This document shows positions 28,101-37,100 of a stretch of 64,000 nt of DNA, in pieces; within the stretch, counting starts at the first letter, position 1; each line of letters begins with the position of its first letter. A model generated the notes under the pieces. The model did not search any database and was not told the origin of the DNA. It worked only from the letters and a program-made list of their open reading frames with translations. A program made the position numbers and the translations under genes. Source of the stretch: Casuarius casuarius (lineage: Eukaryota; Chordata; Aves; Casuariiformes; Casuariidae); assembly GCA_003342895.1 (NCBI GenBank), contig PTFA01000197.1, positions 1,562,286 through 1,626,285 on the forward strand. Reading direction: 5' to 3'.

Positions 28101-31100
28101 TGAGCAGAGGCAGAAGCCCTCCTTTTAGTCACTCAAATCCAGCTTGGCAGTTGCCTCGCATTCTGCTGTGAGAAAAGGCTGTGAGGTGGGCAAGGCAGGG
28201 AGAGGGCCTTGTGGAGCTCAGGAACCAGGACCAGCCTCTGGCCCAAGTCATGATAAGGGGTATGCTGAACCTCACGTTGTTTCTACTGATACTTTAATTC
28301 TATTAATCCTCTGCATTTTCTTCCTTTAATCACTGACCTTCTGAAGTAAAACACCTCAGAAGAGTCTTCACTGACTCATGCAGGGAGGAAGGGATGGAGG
28401 AGTATTGCTGACTCATTCAAAAGGCATAAACCCACTTGCAATATGGTGCATTTTGATGTCTTTGGGGCCTGGGGAAAAAGCATGAAGGACAGCACTCCTG
28501 CAGCTTTGTGCACCTTCTTGTCTTTGGGCCTCAAACTGTGCCTGCCACTCCAGTGGTGCTGGGAGAAGCAAGGAGCATTGCAGGCAGAGCTACCCACCAT
28601 TCCTGACACTTCTAACAGTGCAAATGGAGACAGTCAGTCTTGCCTAGATAATGCCAGAGTGCAGAGGAGTCACAAAACAAGAGAATCCAGCTACAATGGA
28701 AACAAGGAGAAGAGATCCCAGGAGGAGACCCCTTCCCTCACCATGAGATAGTTTTAAATAAAACTGCATTTCTAAGGTAAACCACAGTGAACCGGAATGT
28801 GTGCACTAGAAAATAAGAGTAATTGGGCAGAGTGTTCTCTTCGCTTTACAAGCATTAACGCTGTAATTAGTGTTTCCCACATTCTGGTTTCTCTTTTTGA
28901 CAGATCCCACACTGGCATCATCATACTGTTCCAACACGGCTGCTTTTCTTTTCCCTTCTTTCCCTGCCTTTGCTACAGAATTGACGATGACATTTCCAAA
29001 ATTCAGCTCAAGGGCTCTCTTGGGGGAACTAAGCAGCAAAAAGAAGCCTGTGACAACAGCATGACAAGACAGGAACAAAATCATAGAGGCAGGAACAGGA
29101 AGCATAGAAATAAAACAAGCCAAGTTTTGTTATTCTTTAGTAGAAAAAGAGAAAAAAAAGTGACAGAAAACATTAATATTTCAGCCTGGAATTTGTTTTT
29201 CCTGTTTGAATTTAGCTCAGATGAAGACACAGGACCAAAAGCCATGGAATCTGCATGCTCCATTTTCTCACAGAGATGCACTTAGCAGGAGCTGGCCTGC
29301 TCACATACACCTGGACCATCCTAGCCTTCTCCTTCTGTCCTATCTACTGCTGAGAGTAGAATTCACCTCTCAAATAGACAAAGAATCAGGAAGAAGCAGA
29401 TACACTGCTGGCTGTATACACAAAGAGGACATGCTGGGAGATTCAAAAACAACCATCAGGACCTTCCTCACAAGGATAAGGGAGATGTGCTTGTTCAGCG
29501 ACATCTTTCAAACACAAAAGGCTCTGGGGCGTAGATATTTGGTGTTGGAGAAAAAGCCTAAACAGTAAAAGCCCAACGGTTTCCATTCTCGGGGCACAAA
29601 TTTTGCCTGTGCAACCCAGATAAGGGGCAGCCCCCTACCGTTTCAGTATTTCAGTGAAGAGCAGGAGCCCTTGCTTGTGCAACTCTACGTTGTTCAGCTG
29701 CAGGACATCTCGAAGACTCCTCACCAGAGATTCAACGCCTGCAGATGTTCAAAAGAAGGCACAAAGAAGGCTTTTAACACACACCCGAAAATCCAGAATG
29801 GGACCAAAATGAATTTTTAAAAGGAAGGAAAATTTCAACAACCATTCTTCTGAGTCACTGACAGAAACACCAACTGCCCAGAACACTGTGTTAACTCAGC
29901 TCCCTCATAACAGGCCTCAACCTCCACTGCTGGAGGAAAGTCCAGAAGAAAGGAAGGAATTTGGCTTCTTTTCCTAAATCCACCCTTGGCATGTCTACAG
30001 AAACACTTAATAAGTCCTGAGGTAGCGTCAGTCATGATGCCTGGCTATTATAATGGACATACGCTCATTAGGAACTCATTAGGTCAGAGACACTGTAAAT
30101 TCAAGCTATGAAAACATTACAAATGTATCTGGTGGGTACTCTTTTTCAGTTCTTTACCCATCCTGACTGGAAATGGTGATTGTTCCTAAAACACTGAAAT
30201 TCAGCTAGAGGCACAGCAAGGGCCCACAATAATACTGCAGTCACTCTGTCAGAGAGGCATGACTCACCATAGACTGTGTGACACTTCGAGAAGAAAAGGC
30301 GCTCTTCAGTTAGGAGGAGCAAGCAGCAATATACTGACCAGATGAGAATTTCATTGGTGCATGAGAGACACTCAAACAGGAATTCTGCAAACACACACAA
30401 ATAAGGAAGAGGTAAGGGTTAGTCTGCTCACAGCATGGCACAGGTGATCCTGTATAGAGAAAGAATAGAGAAAGAAGGAGGAACCCAGGAAGCATAGCAA
30501 CAGCCACAGGGAGAATGGTTATAATATGAAATGGCAGGAATAGAGAATGCAGAGGATACTTGGAGTTATGCTAGTTTTCGAAACGAAGTGACTAGAGAGC
30601 AGAGTCCTGCACATAGACATCTTCCCAGCACAAACTTTGTAGGCAGGAGCTGAATTGTGGCTCTAGCCTTTGGCACAAATGAAGAACGACAAAGCCAGCT
30701 TTACCACAGATGCGGTGATATTTTTTCTTGAAGTTTTACATCTCCTAAGGGATTTACAAAACAAAAGCATTTCTGTCTTCTGAGAGCAGAGTGAAATATT
30801 GAACCATCACCCACAGTTGGATTTCAAAGCTAAATCCTAGACCAAATTCTGTGCAAACTCACAATATTTAGCGGGATAAGATGCGATTCCAGCCTGTTAA
30901 GGCTTTGCAGCTATATTGCACAGGCTGGAATCTAAACAAAATGCAGTCTCTCCTGAGACAGGAGAGACCTGGGACTAAAGGTTTTAAAGGAAAACCCAGA
31001 TGCTGCAGGAGGCAGCTAGCAATGTAATGTGGTGAAGGGCACTCTGCTCTCTATATGACAAGTGGACTGTAACTCACCTGCACAACCGACATCTTACAAC

Positions 31101-34100
31101 TGGTTATGGCTGATAAAACATTCCCTAATATCATTCAAGCAGGGGCTTGGCCTCAAGGACCTGTCCAAATTCTTGCTGTGGCATCTCCATTCTGCCTGTT
31201 GACAGCTGCTTCTATACTTTTAATTGAAAATTTATTCTTCACTTTTCTTCCTAAAATCACATTAGCTATTTTTACTGGTACAAAACAGTCACTGCACACA
31301 TTATGCCATCAATGGACTTCATGGAGCCAGAGTGATTCCTAACACAAACAAGCAGGATGGGCTTTAATACTGGGAGACAAACAACAGGTGTTGCTGCACT
31401 TCTTCACCTGGGACATCGGCATGGATAAAGGCAGGAGCATATCTGCTGGGAGAGTGAACCAGCACTGCTGCCATACAGTGAGAACTTGCTGCCTGTAACA
31501 TCTCGTCTCTGGTCAACAAAAGCTATTAGGAAACAAAAGCCAAAAGGAGGGAGGAAGTCAACGGTGCAGACAGAATAGCAAACAATTCCCTCTAAATTTT
31601 AAAATTTAAAAAAGAAATGAAGATCTCTCTTTTGACATGTATTTCACTGATCAAATTTGCCAAGACAAAGTAAAACACTGGGCCAAATACACTCAAAAAT
31701 GCACAGTGAAAATCACAATAGAGAAGACTGTGAGTAAGGATAGCTCTGCCCCATGCTTAGTTATGCTGGCACTACAAGTGCTGTATCAGACCTCAAGTGT
31801 CAGTGAGTAAAACCAGCTGGGGCCACAAGGAAAATTTCCCCCCTCCACAATGCAGGAATGAACAGTGGGATGATCTATGGGGGTGCCTCCATTTTCCACT
31901 GCAGCCTCTTTTGCTGGTCAATGTTGGCAACAGCATAGTTAAGTGCCTGAAATAAAGATTCATTACAGTCCAGCAAATTCTTTATTTCTACCAACAATTC
32001 ACCTCAGAACAAGAGATACCCTATTAGAAAGTCATAGGTTGCATGCTGTAAGACTACTTCAGCCATCACCTTTTTGAGAGCAAGTGGCAGTGGGTTTTCG
32101 CCTTCTAAAAAGTCAGGGTTCTCAGATTCCTCCTCTGTCTTTGAATTATTCATAAGAATGGATACAAAATGGTCAGATTTCAGCAGCTCCTTAAGCAAAC
32201 CTACAAAAGAGGGAGCAGGAGCAAGCATCACATTGGGCACATGAAAGAGCACATTAACACAGGAGTACTTACAGCCTAAGACTTACTGCCAGTTCCTCCC
32301 CTATCCTGCACTCCTTGAAAAGCCCCTCATCTCATGTTTAGGGAGCTTCTGCTGACTGCACCTCCGGATGCTTCCATGAGCCACAGGTCTTGCAACCCCA
32401 TGTTGCTGATTCTTTTTGCTGGGTCTGATCTCCTCCCTGTTCCTTCTTGGAGATGTGCAGGTATAATGGTAAATGATCTTGGGAACAACCAAGCTGCATT
32501 ATCTTCTCTGCTCCAGTACCCTCCCCCTAAACTGTTTCTTGATAGAGCTCTTGACCTGCATTTTTCTCCAAGCTACACTCAGTGACGCAACAATAACCAC
32601 AGATTTTCCACAGAATACTTCCTAGAGAACCTGTGTTCATCTACCCTTTCTACTTTCACAGGCTCTCACTGAAACAGTTGTGTTTAGTTAAAGGATATCC
32701 ATACAAAAAATCAGTATAGAAGTATAGAGCATTGCTACAGGTACTGCACATCATCAGAGTATATTTCAGTACAAGCTCACAAGGGGTATAGCCTGAGCTG
32801 TGGAATTCAACTTTTAAAGAAACCATCATCCATTTCCAGCAGCTGAGTAGATGATCTGAGGAGCAATCCAATTCCTGCTTACCTCCTACATGGAAGAGGA
32901 ATTCCCTGGATAGTTTGCAAACAAGCAATGCCAGGAGGGCTGGAACTGCACTCTTCAGCACAGTTTATAAGTGCAGTTGGAAGCATAAATGCAAGAAAGC
33001 GTTATTTCCACATTAGCTTTCTAACCCAAATAACCCAATGCCCCACATCAGAAGATAATATTTGTTAGACTCCATTCCACTGCTCTACAGAACCCACCAG
33101 TCTGTGCCTAGTGTTTGCATATGGAGACTTTGACGGATGGTCTGTTCCTAGGATGATAACATCACATTGAGACGGGTCAAGCTGCAGTGCAAACGCTGAA
33201 GAATTCAGCGCTAGGCAAATGTGGAGCTCTAGCGACAACAGAGGGCTGGGGAAGCTCGGCAGCCAGGCCGGGTCATGAGATTGCTATACAGTAATAGAAA
33301 GGATCAGCTGTTTCAGACAATGCTCCCCTGCTGCAAAACAACCTAATCACCTAGGAGTTTGTTTAATGTTCCTCTAGGAAATAACCCACATTGTGGCCTC
33401 TAAACTACTCAAGGCTTTCTCCTCTCTTCTAAGCATTCCCTTGCAGCTTACAGCTTCTCTCAGAAATGCCTTACCCAAACAATTAACCTGTAGCTCCTTT
33501 GTCTGTGCATGTCCCAAAGTATTCAAGAAGAGACCACACAGCCTTTCTGTGAAGTGTGCTGAGAGCCGTTCTGTGCCAACAGGAGAGGAGTACAGCTTGC
33601 CATACAAGTAGCAGACAGCAGCCTTTACACCTTCATTTGGATATGTCAAGCCCATCAGCAGGTGATCCACTAAATTACCTAGCATGAAGAAGAGCAATGG
33701 CAAGCATTCATACCAATGAACTGAAATTTCTAAAGCATCCATTTCCCTCAAAAGCCTGCAAAAGGCCACTGGACAGACCTGTGCATGAAGATTAATGAAT
33801 GCCACAATTAAGTAAGTAACTACTTCACCTCCACCTCTCCCCCTAATCCAGTTAAACATTTACAGACACAAGGAATGCTTTTAGAAGTCTCTGAGCAGAG
33901 GTACAGAAACAAATGACTGGAGGAGCTCACTGTTCATCAGATGAAGGCCCATCACCCCAGTTACTTCCGCCAGCAGCTAAGTATGCTCACCCTGGGGGCT
34001 GAACCAAGGAAAGAAAAACCAAATGTGTATTGCCTGCAAGGCAGACCTACAAATCTCAGTTCACAGAGGCTGGTTTTGCCAGACTGGCAAAGAGTACAAT

Positions 34101-37100
34101 GACAAGTCTGCTACTAAAGTACTGATCTGCAACCCAGAAGGCCCAAAAGACACTCCACCTTCTGGGGTAGGGTTCTTGTGCGACCTTCATAAAGGCATCC
34201 TGCGGGGGCAGGGGTGCACACTTGTGTATGTGTATTAGGGCTGTGAATACTACCTGTATGAAAACTTCAGTGGGGCATGACAGATTACTCACTGTGGTCT
34301 ACCACCAGTAAATCAGCTAAAACAGGGATGGCATCTGCCAGCTTGCCCAGGAGAGTGAATGTGGGCAAGCTGCCTCTCATGGTGGTTGCTTTGCACAGCT
34401 GTAGACAAGACAGAGGAAGAAAATGTTTCACTGATGAGGACACAGTCCAAAAGCGGAAATGTACACAAAGCAGCAAGCTCTCTGCGATGCGTAATGCTCC
34501 AGAACAGGATCTTTTCCTAAGTTGGAACTCCTTCACCATTTAGGATAAATCACAGGAAAACCCGGGATACACCTACTAAGTCTCCAGAATGCAGCAGTGG
34601 TTTCTTAATTCACCCAAGAAGCCTGTTACTTTTTGCTCCTCTTCCTCCCCCTCATCTCCAGCTCTTATGTGAGGAGATGAATCAGCTGAACTTCCCACCT
34701 TTGCTATTTTCTTAGGCTTTAAGACTCTGTGGGACCATCACAAATACAGGAATGAATACAGCAAGAGCCCACTGATCAGCTGCAGGTTGGGAAAGTTCCT
34801 TTTATCACTGACATGGTAAGGGAGGGAAAGAAGAATCTGAAAAAGTCCACAGCTTCATGAGAGCATCATGAAACCATGCAGCTGCGAGGCTTCCCGGGAA
34901 CAGCAGGAAAGCTCCAGAGCAGACACCAATACTGCCAAAATCACAGGAGGGGAGCTGGCACTAGGACATCCTGCTAGAGCTGTAGCTGCAATTTTGCAGA
35001 GCCTCTCATTCCTATATATCTTCATCCTCTGAAGGACTGAAATGAAGGGCAGGGAACTCATCTTCACTGACCTCTTTTTGGCTTTCATCCAAAACACAGC
35101 GTAAGTACTGCTCCGACTTCAGCTCCACTATAAGCTGCACCAGAACTAGGCAGAAGAAACAGGATCAGTAATTCACATCAAAGGGCACTCACAATCTGTC
35201 TTCTACAGGGCTTTAGCAGAACAGTGAGCAAAGAGCTTAAATGTTAAGTGAGCATGGAGGTGCTGACAGAGCAGGGTAACAGCTGCATTCCCAGTACTGT
35301 TATTTCCGATAGCCCAGCCTAAGCCTTCTGCAGCAACACCACAGCGGTCTTGTTCTAGTAGCACAACAAACCATACACGGAAATGAACTCCAGGTGACAA
35401 ACTGAGCATCAGGACACAAAATAAATGCAAAAAAAAAAAAAAAAAAAAACAGGAAAAGAAAGAAACAATACCTTCTTTAAAACCATCAAAACTTCTGAAA
35501 ATTGAACAGGGAAAGATTCCAAAAGTATGAAAATTGCCCTTTAAAGACATGTCCTTCCTGAGAAGACGAGAATCACAATTGCTGACTGTGCTTAGGTACA
35601 GTCTGAGAGCTCCCCCTCTACTACTGCCCCTGAGATAACAGTGCAATCTATCAGCCATTTCTACCCACTGCAGTTGTCTCATATACCTTTCCCAAGAGCA
35701 AAGCCCCACCTCTCCTTGTGTTATTCACCTCCTCAGCCCCAACTCAGGGATTTTATCCTTGTTCACAGCAACTGTAAGAACTCTGTCCACTCTGTCCTAG
35801 TAGAAGGAATCAACAAGAAACTACATTTACCAGGCACCAAGTGCAAGTACTGTTTGTGTTCTAGCAAAGCATCACCAAAAAAAACAAAGCAAAAAAAAAA
35901 AGGGGACTTCTAGATCCACCATCTCTTGGTACATCCAGGACAATACTAGAGGTTTACCTAGGAGACATACCTTAGCCAAAAAAAGCTACAGGGCTCAGTA
36001 GAGGCATAGAGGTGATATATAGATGTTTTAACGGTCCTTTCTTGCCCAGAACTCTCAGAATCTCTAAAAACCTTCAGGAGTTAGCTACCACTCAGTTAAA
36101 ATGGCTCTGTTTGAGAGCATCCACCTTGCAGAGGAATGGTAACATGACAGAAAACCTTCTCACCTTTGTAACACCATGTCAAGTACGTGCCTGAAAACTG
36201 ATAACCCTCTATGAAATGAGCTGATCATACCTCTTTTCATCTGTCATGGCTGGACAGGAGGAAACCATTGCATTGCTAATATCACTAGACTCAGCAAAGA
36301 TGCCCAAGGTTAATTGGACTGCAGAGATTCCCTTCTCAGCCCTGCAGGCATTACCTCCAGATTACAAATGAAGGACTGCTCGCAAACAGAAGCCTGCACA
36401 GCTATATCCCAAATACTCTATTCTGAGGACAAGCACCAGATCCCAAAGCTCACTGAAGCCAACAGGATGATTTCCATTTGCTTTGATGAGCCTCGGGTCA
36501 GGCCCAAAGACAAGGTTTTGTTTACCACTGCTGTCCATCTGATGCTAAATTCATTGTACACAGAACCTCTATGAGACTAATATTTAAATTCACGTGTCTG
36601 CTTCTCCCACCCTTCCCCCCTCAAAAAAATATCGAAACAGTCTGCTCACCACCCTGCACTGAGAGACAATAGATGTTATTCGCAATTCAAAACATGTAGA
36701 AGCTGAACATCTCACTATCTGTATTGGACTAGACACAGACTCGACTTCACAAAACATCAGTATCTGAGACATGGCATCTGCCTCTCACCTTCTAGGAACA
36801 GGTCCAAGGCACTGCTGTCTTCCACAGTATGCAACATCCCTAAAAGATAAGCAAGAATCAATTGTGGAACTCATTCCTGCTTGTGATTATCAGTGCTGCA
36901 ATGCCTTCTTGTAAAAAGAGCTGTGAATCCTTTTAGAACTGTTCTGTTTTTCCCCTGCTTCACATGACACCAACCTGACTTTGTCAAAGGAGGGGGGATA
37001 CTCTCCAGGAGTATCACAAAAGATGCCTCCATAAGCAGGGCACAGGACATTAAGACATTCAGCTGGGGCTCCCTCCTACATTCTGGCACCAAATGCACCC

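Noticed and set aside
28797..29285. 162-codon plus-strand ORF in MEI1 intron 10
   Set aside because: It is Lys/Phe/Ser-rich from AT-rich intron, with no similarity or supporting signals; probably chance.
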